From contig NW_015971547.1 in the NCBI RefSeq assembly GCF_000182565.1, positions 415,339-479,338 on the forward strand: a DNA stretch of 64,000 bases, in the 5' to 3' direction. The stretch's first letter is position 1, and every line of letters begins with the position of its first letter. The stretch is from Spizellomyces punctatus DAOM BR117. Its lineage: Eukaryota; Chytridiomycota; Chytridiomycetes; Spizellomycetales; Spizellomycetaceae. A program made the position numbers and the translations under genes. Positions 21,209 to 33,209 of the stretch are shown here, piece after piece. The notes under the pieces are model-generated. The model saw only the letters and a list, made by a program, of their open reading frames with translations. It was not told the DNA's origin and searched no databases.

Positions 21209-23719
21209 ATGCGTTCACTGATATTCCTGTTCCTCATTCTGGCGGCCATATGTGGGAGCGGTCGGGCTGCGGATGCGGAGGTATCAACTTGTGCGGTTGG
21301 GTGTATGAAGAATGTTAATGTCACGGCTACTCAGACTGTGGGGGTAAGTTTTCTCGATGGACCTTTTTGGTCACTTTGGTCTCGTAATGATTTCTGATTG
21401 CTGAACTTTTTTAAATCTCTAGGAGTTTTGTCTCTCTTCAATGGCGCAAGCGAATAAGACCAAGCTGGCATTTCAAATGTGCATGTTTGTCTCGCAATGT
21501 CCCGAACTTGCTAATCCCGCTCAGGTAAGGATATTGGGTCCTGCACTTGCATGAACACATTCCCGCAAGGTGCTGAACGACAACCGTCAACAATCACAGC
21601 TCCCCACCCTGATATTCGATTTCTGCGAATCCGTCATCACCTCAGATGGTAAACTTCTCGGTCGCCTCCTGAAACTCAACTCGACAGCTGTACCATTGAC
21701 CAGAGATAACCGAATGGTAGTAGGCTGGTTCGTCCAAATGGTCATTGTGGTCATCTTTCTACCCCTCTTTGTATGTATACTTGCCGTTATTCTCAGTTAT
21801 CACAAGCCTCAACAGTCATTTTGTTGCAGGTATGGAACCGCGACCAACGTATCATCCGATTCCGCCACTGGTCCATGTGCGTCACGACCGCAGTGTGGTT
21901 ATTGATCTACATTGGGCTCGTTGCATTCTTCTACACCGCCTTAAGCGATCTAAGATCTGTATCGGAGAGAAAGATTCGGATGTGGATTGGGGCCATTCTC
22001 GTGTCGTTCTCGTTGGCAATGCCAGGGTTTTATGCGTTGATTTTGACCCATTACTTTCTGTGAGTTTTTTTTTGGTTGGACATTGTTGCCTGTACCGGGC
22101 AATTGGGGCTTACTTTGTTGGGTGACAGGGACAAAGCACAGCGTCTTCGAGCCATCCTTCGCGCTGAACTACCCCAGGTCTACCATTACGACCGCGTCAG
22201 CCAAACGTCCACCCCCAAAAACTCTATCCCAGAAGAACCCAAAATCTCAGCAGCTGCGCCGCCTCTTGGCAAGAAACAACATAGTCAAATCTACCAACCT
22301 CAACACGACCAGCTCCATATCACGGCTACCAGGCTTCGCCGTGTGAATTTCTGGGCCCAAGAGCGCATGGCATTTGTGTACTACTTTGTGACTGCAATCC
22401 CCATGTTGTGCTTTTTGGCTTGGTTGATGAGCGTCAAATGGGGCCAACCGGATTTTGAAGAATACACCGTCTGGGTGTTTTTGTGGCAGATTTTGGGAGC
22501 GGATCTGTTGATTTTGGGCTTGAGAGTGCCTTGGGTGATGATGGGTGACAAGTATGTGAATGTTTTGCATTTTCTAGCGATACGGAAACCATTCTAATCT
22601 CTGGTTGTTTTATTTCTAGCATGGCAATCAAGTGGCAGATTTTGGTCACCGCTATTGTAATGACCTTCAATAAAGGATGGACGGCCTACGATTACTACAA
22701 TCACTCGCAAGCAACAGCGGATGGTTTGGTCTGGTATGTAAAACTCGCAGCACGACCAAATTAAACCCACTTACTCATGTGTCGCTGCATCGTTGTATAA
22801 TAACAGGCTGGCCGTCTTTGCCCCAATATTTTATCATGTTCTCCTCCTCGCCGCGCCCACAGTCGTCGCCCTCCTCCCCGAATACCAAGACACAGTTCGA
22901 AAAACCCGAACGGGTCTCCTCTGGCTCACCCGCTCCTCTCACGGCGCCTCCTCCATTTCCGAGAATAAGGGCTCCATGCAGGATCTTCACGGTACAACCA
23001 CAACCATGAGTGTTCGCCATGGATCCAAGAGCGCTGCAGTCAGTAGAGTGGGACAAGAGGACACTCCAACACAACTACCTGTCATGTCCGACACTATCCG
23101 CAAAATCACGACATCAATTTCTTCCACGGCTGTGAACCAGCGGACCAGTTTCAGTCATCCCATGCCTGCCAATGCCGCGTCAACCGTCACGAGCCACCAG
23201 GCAGCCCAAGGAGCAGCTCAAAAGCGGAACCGATCTACTTGTACCCCACCCACCCGCGAACTGGACCTCACCCTCGCACACCCCGCCAGTTTGTCCGCTC
23301 TTACAACCTTTGCAGCTCACGAGTTTTGCACTGAGAACCTCCTCTTTCTTGCCAATGCCATGGATTACCGGCACAGATACTCACGGTTTAACGGTCCCGA
23401 TCGCCAAAAGTACGCACAGAACATCCTCTATGACTTTGTGAGGGCGGGGAGTACGAATGAAGTGAATCTTCCCAGTGGAATTCGGAGAGAGATTGAAAAG
23501 AAGTTGAAGGAGGCCCCGATTAAGGGCGATGAGTGGAGTGGCGAAAAACTGTTTGATGATGCTGTTGAGCATGTCAAGTATGTATTTGCATTGATGTGGT
23601 GCTTATCAAGTGATTTTGAAGGCTTACATACCTCTTATTACAGACAAATGCTTGCAACAGATATTCTGCCACGATACAAGCGGTCAAGGTTCTACATCGA
23701 ACCGGGCACGGGTGCATGA
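21209..23719 (+). CDS. Seven-transmembrane receptor with Cys-rich ectodomain and C-terminal RGS domain
   Basis: Eight exons encode 673 residues. A signal peptide (SLIFLFLILAAICGSG) leads an extracellular region with six cysteines, reminiscent of a reduced CFEM domain. Seven hydrophobic segments follow, including VVGWFVQMVIVVIFLPLFVW, HWSMCVTTAVWLLIYIGLVA, MAFVYYFVTAIPMLCFLAWL and LAVFAPIFYHVLLLAAPTVV. The cytosolic tail has a Ser/Thr-rich linker and then, at about residues 548-660, an RGS fold (ENLLFLANAMDYRHRY...ILYDFVRAGSTNEVNLP...LFDDAVEHVKQMLATDILPRY). RGS domains speed GTP hydrolysis by G-alpha, so one protein may sense a ligand and switch off a G protein; plant RGS1 and fungal GprK-type receptors share this plan. 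Inferred introns are 21344-21422, 21525-21599, 21771-21829, 22060-22128, 22552-22619, 22734-22806 and 23578-23643. The ligand is unknown. Confidence 0.9.
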
Positions 23720-24249
23720 AGAACGCTGTTCGTATAATGTTCCCGAGAGTGAGGGGTTGGGTTGTGGGCCGCACGGATGGGAGTAAGAACATAGAACACA
23801 ACGTCATCATGTTCATCTGTAATTTTTATTCTCTTTTACATTTTTGTTTTAAAAAATGTTCTTGGTTTTTTTTGGGCATGTCTTTGGGTCGCTCGGCTGT
23901 TTGGTTTATGTTTGTCCTTCTGGGTACATTTGAGGAGGTGCTTTGGTCCGGTTGCCCAGATCCTCATTGCAGCTTGATAAGCGGGCATCTAAAGTTGTCA
24001 GATACGTTTTGTGCCCTTGCAACAACATCAGGTAGTTTGCTCAATACAGTTGGGCTTTTTTCGAAAACGTATCCTACAATGTGGATCACATCTGAGCAGA
24101 AAATATCGAACGGATAATTGTTATAGACGACATTAAGATCAATAGTTCTATTACCCTACACCAAATCTATCGCTCAAACCAACCATGTCACTTATTCTCC
24201 TTCTACTAATATATGAAATACAAAAACTCGCTGACCTCACACGCTGACC
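23720..24249. other. Intergenic, between convergent genes
   Basis: This 530-bp AT-rich stretch holds the 3' ends of the receptor (+) and the RUS-family gene (-). No gene or RNA is supported. Confidence 0.55.
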
Positions 24250-25929
24250 TCACACACTGCCATTTTCCTCCTCAATCACTGGTATCTCCCTATCCCACAC
24301 AACACGCCTCCCTACATCCTCCCAAAACACGGCATCAGACTGCCATCCCTTCTCATCTATCTCCACCACAAACCCAGGAAACTTTTCTATCGCCCACGCA
24401 TGAGATGATGCTAGAGCTTTTAGAGGCTCTGCAGTGGGGTTCTCTGTGAGAAGGGTGTGGATGGCGGTTGCATGGAGCATGCCTTTGATGATATCATGCG
24501 GTGTAGCCGAGGGATGAAGGAGGAGGCAAGGGTTGGGCGTCGGTGTTAGAAGGTAGTTTTCAGCCTGGGTAAGATGATATTGAGGAAAACAAACACATGC
24601 AAGCAAGGTGTGAGTGGGTACAAACCTTCAACACACTCAAAACACCCTCTACCTCTCCAGCCTCTTTAAACGCGGTGTTAACCTCAACACCAATACGAAT
24701 CCTCGCAACGGGCACATCATTCTTAATCCATTCCCCAAACCATTTCTCATAAGGCCGTAACTCCTCAACACCGGATACACGCCCCTCTCGTACAAACTTC
24801 CAACACACCAATGCTAGCGTAGTCTGATTCAGCACTTCAAACCGCGCAGCCCGGAGAAGGGCGAGGGTTGTCGTGAAATGAAGTGGACCCAGAAGGAAAA
24901 ACGTGGTGAAGAGAAATGTGGGTGTGTGGGAGAAGGTGATGGCGCAAACGCCTATCAACATGCCCAAGAGATGGGCGACGGACATTTGGGAATCATCTTT
25001 GGCGACGAGGTCTCCGACGTTACCTTGCAGCGCAAAGTTGCGTGTGAATGTCATATGCGTTGCACCCTATAAAAGTGTGTGAGTTCCACCAGCAAGGTCA
25101 AGGCAAAAACACGAAGAGAAACAAACCCAAATCGAGTAATGAATCGACCTCAATGCATAGCCCACCCCCGCCAACCCCAAAAACCACCCACCAGGCGCAA
25201 TGGCCGTACAAAGCTGCAAAAACGCCCCTCCAAGTGATGACACCTCTCCAACCAGTTTCCACGTCTTGGGATGCGAATCAAAACTCCTCGAAAATCGTTG
25301 GATAAAAAACAGTTTTCCTATCTCGCCTATACCATCTTTGAGAACCCACTGTATCGCCACCGCGCCTGTTGTGGCGGCTGGAGAGCCGACGCCGATTGAG
25401 GAGAGCATCGCTTGGTTGCAGAGGACAGAGACCTGCAAAGGCAAAACTATGAATTAAAGAACCCAAGTGAATGCATGCACACAACACACACCGTGCTCCA
25501 AATCAACGTCTCCACAAACTGATAGACGTGTACTTTGGCGTAAACTGGATGCACACTCCCCGGGTACCCAACAGGTAAAAACATGGCCTTTATCCACCCC
25601 AACACTCCTCCTCGCCACACTCCCATCCTTGTGCCCGCATCCGCAGTCCATGCATACAAAAGCGGTTTAGAAGGATGCGATGGCTTGGTATAGACCCTCT
25701 CTCGACCATTAATGGATTCAGTCAAGAGTGGTTTGGATATACTTGTCGTGGACGGATGCCGGCGGATGAGAAAGGGGGCATGCCGGCGGATGTGGTGGCG
25801 AAGGTGGATCAGGGTGCGCCGGGATTGGAGTTGACAAAAGGTGGTTAACATTCTTATGAAAAAGGTGATGAATTGGACGGGAATCGAACTGCGAATCGAA
25901 AGTTGAAAATCATTTAATGCAGCTTTCAT
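24250..25929 (-). CDS. RUS family (DUF647) membrane protein
   Basis: Four exons encode about 499 residues of the ROOT UV-B SENSITIVE/DUF647 family, conserved from plants to animals (human C16orf58/RUSF1). Plant members act in UV-B signalling and vitamin B6-linked development; the fungal role is unknown. Landmarks are FLPVGYPGSVHPVYAKVHVY, then SIGVGSPAATTGAVAIQWVL with KDGIGEIGKLFF, HPKTWKLVGEV, and GNVGDLVAKDDSQ before a membrane segment. Inferred introns are 25433-25491, 25067-25126 and 24565-24625. I place the start at the ATG at 25929; the frame continues to an ATG at 26067 through a poly-T-rich, less protein-like stretch. Family assignment is firm on motif order; membrane topology is inferred. 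Confidence 0.88.
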
Positions 25930-27203
25930 ACTCCGATCAATTTCGGATGTGTCACCCGTTTTGTTAACAAAAAAATAAAATAAAAAAAAGATAATGGAGA
26001 CCGTCGAATAACTTTTTGTAAAATAAGGTTGAAATATAGACATCTGCGAAAGTTCGGTCAAGGGCATGCATGAATCTATTTGGGGGATACCAACTTGTAA
26101 CGAATATGTGTGTGAACAATAAGCACATTTTTATTTTCGGCCACCATGAGTCTGGTGGTTTGGGGTATATCCGCAAGGACCTCGAAAAAACGCTGTCAAA
26201 TATAGACTTGTCTGATCATAGAGAAGGAACATATACCATTGCACGCCAAAACAAGGAATCAGATGCCGATATCTGATCAAAAAGTAAAGTGCATCAGAAC
26301 AAAATCGGGCTATCATCGTCTCAAAGGCTTTCCACTATATCCTATTATGCCGCTTTTCAGTAACGAGTTTTTCATTAAATTCAGGTGAACAGGGTTTTCC
26401 CAATATTGCTCACTTAGGGAACCATATCGAAAAGATAAACCAAAAACGCCTCCATTGCTGGTGAGGCATCTCCTCCGTGCGTACAGGGATCTTGTATAAT
26501 AGACCTAGTTGCAAGGTTGGAACGCCATGGCCTAGCAGACTGCGACTACTGCATACCCACCATTTCCATCACTGTACGGATTGGGTTCTCGAAAAGCAAA
26601 ATGGTGTGTCTATGGGCGAGGATACATCACGCCAAATATGGAGCAGGTCCGCTTCCAACTTGGTTCATACAGGCCAGGTGCTGAAAATCTGATATTAGGG
26701 CAGAAAAAAACATTTATCTCTGGGCAAACCTTTAGATTCTTTTCTGGACTAGATACTAGCTGCTATCGTCATTATCGTCGAGATGGCGCTCACGCCGGAG
26801 GAGGGAACGATGAACAATATGCGGCGGCAGGTAATGATGACTATACGATATATCAACTAACCAACAACTTATCTATGATCATCCCACGGAGATCGAGACC
26901 AGACACAAAAGTCCAGGTGTCGAGACTGCCTGTGGTGAGGGCATGAGAACGCTTGAGTTGCAAAATTACATCTTGCTGAGACCTTGTGCGCTTGTGTATG
27001 CAGATGGAATGGGCAAGATGGGGATACTTTGGTGATAAGAGAAGCATACTCAGGGTTGCTAAACGTCTGTAGATCTTTTGCCAGTGTGATTCCACCAGCT
27101 TGTGAATTATGGGTATATTTGTAAACAGGTTCAGACCTTTACTTGGTATCCAACTTTTTCGGGTCTCTGATAATGCGAGCATGGACGGCACAACATCGCC
27201 CAG
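25930..27203. other. Gene-free 1.27 kb
   Basis: This lies upstream of the RUS-family gene and downstream of the S41 gene. Open frames up to 112 codons occur but have no protein-like motifs, and I see no RNA gene. The stretch near 25965-25990 is a low-complexity A-rich tract. Confidence 0.5.
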
Positions 27204-29646
27204 TCACTTCCCCCAAACCTTCCTGCTCACCTCCCTCCACGCTTCCATCTGTGTCACAATTCTCTCTTCACGACTCTTTGCAGCCGGAACATAAATACTG
27301 CCATCACTGGCGTACCTGCTAAACTCTGCTATTTCGCCGCGGCCATCGTACAGCTCAAACCAGGCTGCTCGGACCTGCGCAGTAGTGGAGAAGTTGCCAG
27401 GAGCTGAGGGAGATAGGAAGGACGTGGAATCGAGAACTGAAGCGGGGTGAGTCGAGTACGAGAACTTTTGATCTACGCGGTTAGGGAAAGGGGTGAAGGT
27501 GTATATGGGAGTGTTCTGTGCGCGAAGTTGGCTGAGCGGGGAAGATGGTTCACGGTTAGATATAAATCTCGTCTGAACACAAAGCAAACAAAGCCAAGAA
27601 AACTGGGCAGCAGCCGTGGAACTCACTTTGTGACAATAGCGCAAGTGGAAATACAATACCCGTCGGTGACAATCGCCAAATTAAAGTATTTTTCCTTTGG
27701 TGCAACGGAACGTATTTCTTCATTATTCCTTGGTAATAGAACCTCTCTCATATACATCTTCCTGCTCCGCGGAACAAATGTGCCGGGTGGGCGGTCCCTA
27801 GACGCAACGAATACTCTGTAAATATAAAAGTCGTATTATGGATGGAAGTATCTTTGTTTCGTTGCTCACCACGTAGGCATCCACATATCCGCCAAAGTCA
27901 TGTTCTTTCCATTCAAGTCGCTAAAAAAGTTTTTGTAAAAATACGACGATGAGTTGGTCGCTTCGCCGATCAATTTCAGCGTTGTCGGCGTTAATGGAAG
28001 ACCGCCTGACGGGGGAGCATATTCCGACGGGTTGAGAAAGAAAGTAAGGGCAGAACCGGAAAGAATCTTTCCGCCTCCGTTGCCACAAAAGTCCTGTATA
28101 CAGGTGGGAAATATTCGTTCTATGCATTAGTCTGGATGCCAGGAGAATGCAAGGCACATAACATAAAATGCTTTACCAGAATTAAGTTTTTCAAACTGTT
28201 GTTCTTGGCGAGGTTCAAGAGGTTTAGCCAATCGTCCCCCCATTTCAATATGTCATCTACGCTGCCATCAAACGTAGAGATATGGAGCCCCCAGGTTTGT
28301 TTATCCAATTGAACCGCAAGGGTAACAGGATTCACGACGCCCCTTGTGTTATCGGCAAGGAATTCTTGTACGGTGGGCAGCGAGAAGTTGAATTCTTCGT
28401 TACTTTCGTCACGAGCAGATAGACGAGGATGTGTAATGCCATGGCCATTTTTATGCTGGTGCGTAGAAGGTGGTTCGTAAGATGGGACCTCAACATGAGG
28501 AACGGGAGTTTTTGGATCGCAGAATTGGAGCCAGTAATCTGCACCGCTGGTAATTGCAGTTTCAGAGCCACATACAGCAAGCCACTAAAAGGAGAGATAA
28601 GAAAGGATGATAAAGAGGAATGTCAATACATTATACTTGATTTTCGTCAATGTGTCCGGTACTTAACTGGAACCTCTATTTCTTCCACTTTACCAGTTCT
28701 GGGGTCTTGCAGGGTGTATAGGGTGGAGGGAGACATTGGTGGGGCATCCATTCGAAAGATGAAGGTAGGCATATTAGGTGGACCGGTGTTGACTGCTTGA
28801 ATAAATCTTGCCTCAGCATCCTAACATATGGAAAAAATAAGTGAACTTTGTCCCCGACATACCAATCCCCCTCTAATCCTTCCGGTAAGTAAACTTTACT
28901 GACCCTCAATACGCCGCCTTCATTTTCGGCATACTTTCTCAAAGCATAAAAAGCGTCTGTTCCGTCAATTCTCAACACTCGCCAATCCTGATAACGCCTT
29001 CCAAACCGATCAAGATGCTCTTGGTAGGTGGAGGAGTTGTAAATAGTGAAGGGGGCAAGCCACCATGGCTCGGTGACAGTAAGCTTTTCGTCAGATGAAG
29101 GGATGAAGGCAAAAGGTTGGATAAAATAAAATGCTTGCTAGGTACGAGATATACACGATTCATATGAGAAATGGGAGTCGATGTGCAGGAACGGAAGCAA
29201 ATGCTTCAATGAGTACTTACAGTGTAGCATTGAGGTTTATAGAGGGTATGAGCATCATTCAACCTCCAAAACAAATTCTGAAGATCCATCTGGAAGGCAA
29301 AATCCGTGTCGTATTTCCTAGCTGCAATATCACGCAACCCTTTTCTCAAATCCACACCAGGCTGACCATAAAGAGCGCTTCCTTCCTTGGCCAAGTCAGT
29401 AAAAGCGTATATATCCAACCATTTCTCGAGCTTGGCCAAAGCGTCCTGCTTTATATCGGCGCGAAAAGGAAAGCTTTTGTAGCATGATAGGACGCGGGAG
29501 TAGGAGTAGATGGTGCTGGGAGAGAAGCTGCAAGCATCAGCTCTACGTGCTTTTGGGTTGATTGCTAAAGAGGTGTGGATGCAGGTAGATGCGAGGACGA
29601 TAAGGAATGGCCAAGCGGCACGCAGGACACCAGGGAAGACGGACAT
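27204..29646 (-). CDS. Secreted S41-family peptidase homologue
   Basis: Seven exons encode about 661 residues of the fungal S41 (C-terminal processing/tail-specific peptidase-like) family. A signal peptide (WPFLIVLASTCIHTSLA) starts it. Family landmarks are LSCYKSFPFRADIKQDALAK, DFAFQMDLQNLFWRLNDAHT, LRIDGTDAFYALRKYAENEG, LILDFCGNGGGKILSGSAL and GYCISTCAIVTKFIS; the Ser of the last motif is the expected nucleophile. S41 enzymes cut peptide bonds near C-termini, but activity of the fungal secreted branch is poorly defined. Inferred introns are 29138-29220, 28821-28912, 28585-28667, 28094-28176, 27816-27872 and 27568-27626. The 27873 donor and 27567 acceptor are non-ideal and chosen for frame. 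Only the thioesterase gene lies next to it, same strand. Confidence 0.85.
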
Positions 29647-30738
29647 GATGGAGTGAGCTCCAGGACGGGATGACCTATACACTCTTCTTACATCTTTTTA
29701 TACACATCAATTCTGCAGGTTAACTCAACCGCACAGCATGACGGAAAGATATCCGTGAATCGCTGTAAACGGCGGAAGTTTAGCGTTCGCGCCGGAAAAC
29801 CTAAAGCTCCGCCAAAAAATCGAGGCTGTGTACAACCGCAGGGGAGGCCATGTTCCCTGCACAGCGTACAGTCGATGCATCCCTGAATGTGCATCCAACC
29901 TGACAAATATGTAAGGTTTGCGACAAACACTTTTCAGTTAAGCGCCTGAACTTTTCTTCTTTTGTTGAATGCCCGACGTAAGCACGTCATATGGAAATTC
30001 ACGACGGAGCGCTCCGATCTTGCTGTCGCGTCGCCCGCCTAACCCACTGGTCACATGATTGCACTGCCACTGATCGGTCAGCAAAGCGGAAGATGTGGGA
30101 CTCCGATTCATGGTTTCGCTAGATGCGTTTCCCTCGTAAACGGGTAGTCTATAAACATTACACATAATTTTGTTCCATTATGGGAAATCCCAGAACATGT
30201 AGGACTATGCAAACGTCAGCGCGGGGTTGGCACGGTGTCATTCGATTAGTAGTGTGGTATTGCAGAGTACGTCTTCCCGCCGCGCAGGAGTGAATCCATG
30301 AAACATACTGGGCTGAGCACTCGATCGATGAGAGCTGCATGTTCTCCTCTCATGCGGGTAGTTAGTGTTACAGGAGAGTCGATACAGTCAGGCATGCGTG
30401 GTGTCCTTTGAGGAATCAGTGGTATACCAGAATAGTTCTCGTTCCAGGTAAAGTTAAACCTTCAGCCGCATTGTCTTACAGAAAAGAAGATCGGGCATCA
30501 GGAGACTCGTTCACCACAAACTTTGAAGAGTAGGTGAGTTTGAGAGCACAGTAATATGCTAATGTCAACCATAATCGGACGCGAATGCTGGCGGGGGCAA
30601 ATGTCAAAGATCACTTTCATCATGTGTCAATATTACTTATCAAAGCCAGCACAGAGAGTAAGATATCAGTCATCTACGTCCAGTATGCTACCTTCGATGA
30701 CGAGGGGATCGTCGTAGCAACATTAGCAATGCTGCTTA
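29647..30738. other. Gene-free 1.09 kb
   Basis: This is the upstream region of the S41 gene and the downstream region of the thioesterase gene. No supported ORF, RNA or repeat is seen. Confidence 0.5.
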
Positions 30739-32135
30739 TCAATTCCATGCAGGATCTACTTGGAAAACCAATTGACGTTTGCCTCCCAAGTACTTTGGTA
30801 TAATCTCATCTCGTAGGTACGCCAATTCAATTTGCATCTTAGCAATGCAAATAGTCAGTTTTCATTTGACTGCAAAAAGAAGATGATCATTTGTGGATAC
30901 GTACATGGCGTCCGGGTATAGTTTCAAAGACCAACTTTTCGGCCTTGTCCATTTCTTTCAGACCAAGCCAGTCCTAAATCAGAAAGTAAAGCTTGGCACT
31001 CAGTGACGATACGATTAGTAGGTGAAAAGACAGTCACATACCTCTTTATACAACGGTTGATCTCTCAACGGGATAACAACGCCTTCCTCATTCCAGTATC
31101 CGAACCACTAGGCAAGCAAGTTTGAACAACACTGCCGAAAACGTCATCAAAAATGAACTGTACTGTACCGCACTCTGCTTTGGCACAACCATGTCATCAT
31201 CTTCAAACATTATCATTACAAATTTCTTGAGAGACTTTAGGTTTGTGGCATAGGTGGCATTTTTGTATTCTCTCTCGTTGTTGATATCAGGGAGAAAAAT
31301 GTTTTTCTCGAGGTATGTCTCATAGTTTTTGGCGTCCTTGTAGTATTGCGCCTGGACGACACGGGATTGGACCCACGAGAGGTACCTAGCATTCACCGAG
31401 TAAAGCGTCCGCTGCTAATCCGTTACAAGGACAGCACTCGCACTTACGCGCCCCGTAACAATAAGCTTCGTGCCAAGGAACAGCTGAGATCGTTCCTATC
31501 TCTGCAACCCGGCCATTCCGACACACCCCCATGTTGGGATCCAAACGTTACAAGATTGTGCATGGGTGGATCATTGCAGCGTTCGACGTATGCACGCAGG
31601 AATTGGCCACCTTGCGAGAATCCAATGGCGTTGAAACCGTCTTTGAGATTAGAGTGTGATTTTAATTGTTCGCAAACTTCTTGCACCTAGTCAAACTTGC
31701 AAATCAATACGGGATTGAGATAAGATGTCAAGACGATATCCATTACCTGCCGATTAACTTGATCGAAATAGGATGCTTTCCGATCGTCGTCATCCGAATT
31801 TCCAATCATGATAGAATGTACGTATACTCCGGGCAACTCTTCCTCCAACGTTTGTTTCACTTGGCCCATGCTGTCAGGATTACAGCAGCTATCTCCCATA
31901 CCATGCCACAGAACCACTGTGCCATGGAACAGAGTGGTCAGTGACAGCGTATCCAGAGACGGTCCTTAAGGGGCAAACCGCTCATCACACCTGGCGTTGG
32001 CTTGGAGTTGGCGCCTGCAAGACAAGGTTCGATTCACTTTGCTCATGTAGATATAAAATCGTTTGGCTTACTGTTTGCGTATGACAGTATGGATGCAACT
32101 CCAAGTAGGAGTTTGACGAGCGGCAGGCGAGCCAT
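30739..32135 (-). CDS. PPT1: Palmitoyl-protein thioesterase
   Basis: Eight short exons encode 315 residues of the PPT1 family, lysosomal or vacuolar enzymes that remove fatty acids from cysteines of proteins under degradation. A signal peptide (KLLLGVASILSYANS) is followed by VVLWHGMGDSCCNPDSMG, the family's opening motif. The nucleophile lies in GFSQGGQ (about residue 110), the Asp of the triad probably in FEDDDMVVP, and the His in ETIPGRHMQ. VTFGSQHGGVSEWPGC is also typical. Inferred introns are 32015-32071, 31917-31990, 31687-31746, 31386-31447, 31108-31168, 30974-31041 and 30838-30904. The second exon is only 24 nt. Length fits the family (about 300). The last acceptor was chosen to yield HMQIELAYLRDEII instead of an early stop. 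Confidence 0.93.
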
Positions 32136-33209
32136 TGTTGTCTAGCTTGTTGAGCGTGGGTCACTGTCTAAAGTCCTCTGGAACAAGGTAAGGCAGATGC
32201 CAGTGCATCAGTATCTATAGTGCCTCTGCATATATCCAGTATTATGCGCAGTACGCACCGATAAAATGTCAATAGTGAAATGAAATGGTGGAGAAAAGGC
32301 AAGTTGCCAAAAAGTGTGCGTATGTGTCATATCACGTAATGTCCGAACTCTTTTGTGCTGACATTTGCCGACTGCCCTTTTCTCGTTGATCGCCGCAAGC
32401 AGCAACCTCGACCAGAAACAAAGCACATGTCTTTGATGTGTCAAGAAAGAAGTTGGTTAAAACAATTGCGGGAGGGGCAAAGGCTTTTGGATTCCCTTCC
32501 CCCGCAAGTTGTTTCTGACACTTTGAGCTCGTGTGTGTTGGGCGCACGCTCTCCAAGTCCTTCTTGTCTGCTAATAAACGACCCACATGCCCTTTTGTCC
32601 CCAAGGGTTTCGTGTGCCTGCCGACCATCACCTGAGGATGTGACCCCCTCATCGATAAACGTGGTGGGGGGATGAAACTGCTTGTTTTGCCCCATTTCCA
32701 AATGATTTACCAAACCTCACAAGTACTTAGTTATGTTATTGCCGAGTAAAAACGAATATAACACTCTTATGCTGATCTCCCCCAAAACAAAGAAACCATT
32801 TACATAAAAAAAAAAAGAACTCGCCCGTTTCACACCTTTTTGGTCGGAGGGAGAGTGTCGCGTTCGCGTCGCGTTTGTTCTCCGCATGCGCACGGTTGAA
32901 CACTTGCAGCTGACCTTATTAAAAAAAAAAGTTTTGGAAATTTGGGCAACCGATCATGAGAACAAGTTGAACGGTTTTCGGCATGAAATCTCGCCCCCAA
33001 AGGCCCAACAAAAGCAAACTCTTTACTCTCCGCGATTGTTGGCGTAAAGGGTGTGGGCTTGCCGTGGTCAGCGGGTTCAACAGAAAAAATCGATTGAATG
33101 GAGCTTTTAAACAAGACTTGCTTTTTTTAATCGATCAACCCCCCGTCTCTGGTCTTGTTCAAAAAGCTTTCCTTTGTGGTGTGATTTTCAGACGTAAGTC
33201 GTCCGTCAA
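32136..33209. other. Divergent upstream region, 1.07 kb
   Basis: This lies between the thioesterase start (-) and the disordered-protein start (+). It contains A-runs near 32803-32815 and 32921-32930. Overlapping short ORFs look random. No TATA box stands out. Confidence 0.45.

Noticed and set aside
22247-22570. His/Gln-rich minus-strand ORF inside the receptor gene
   Set aside because: Antisense shadow of exon 5, which is fixed by membrane segments and splice sites.
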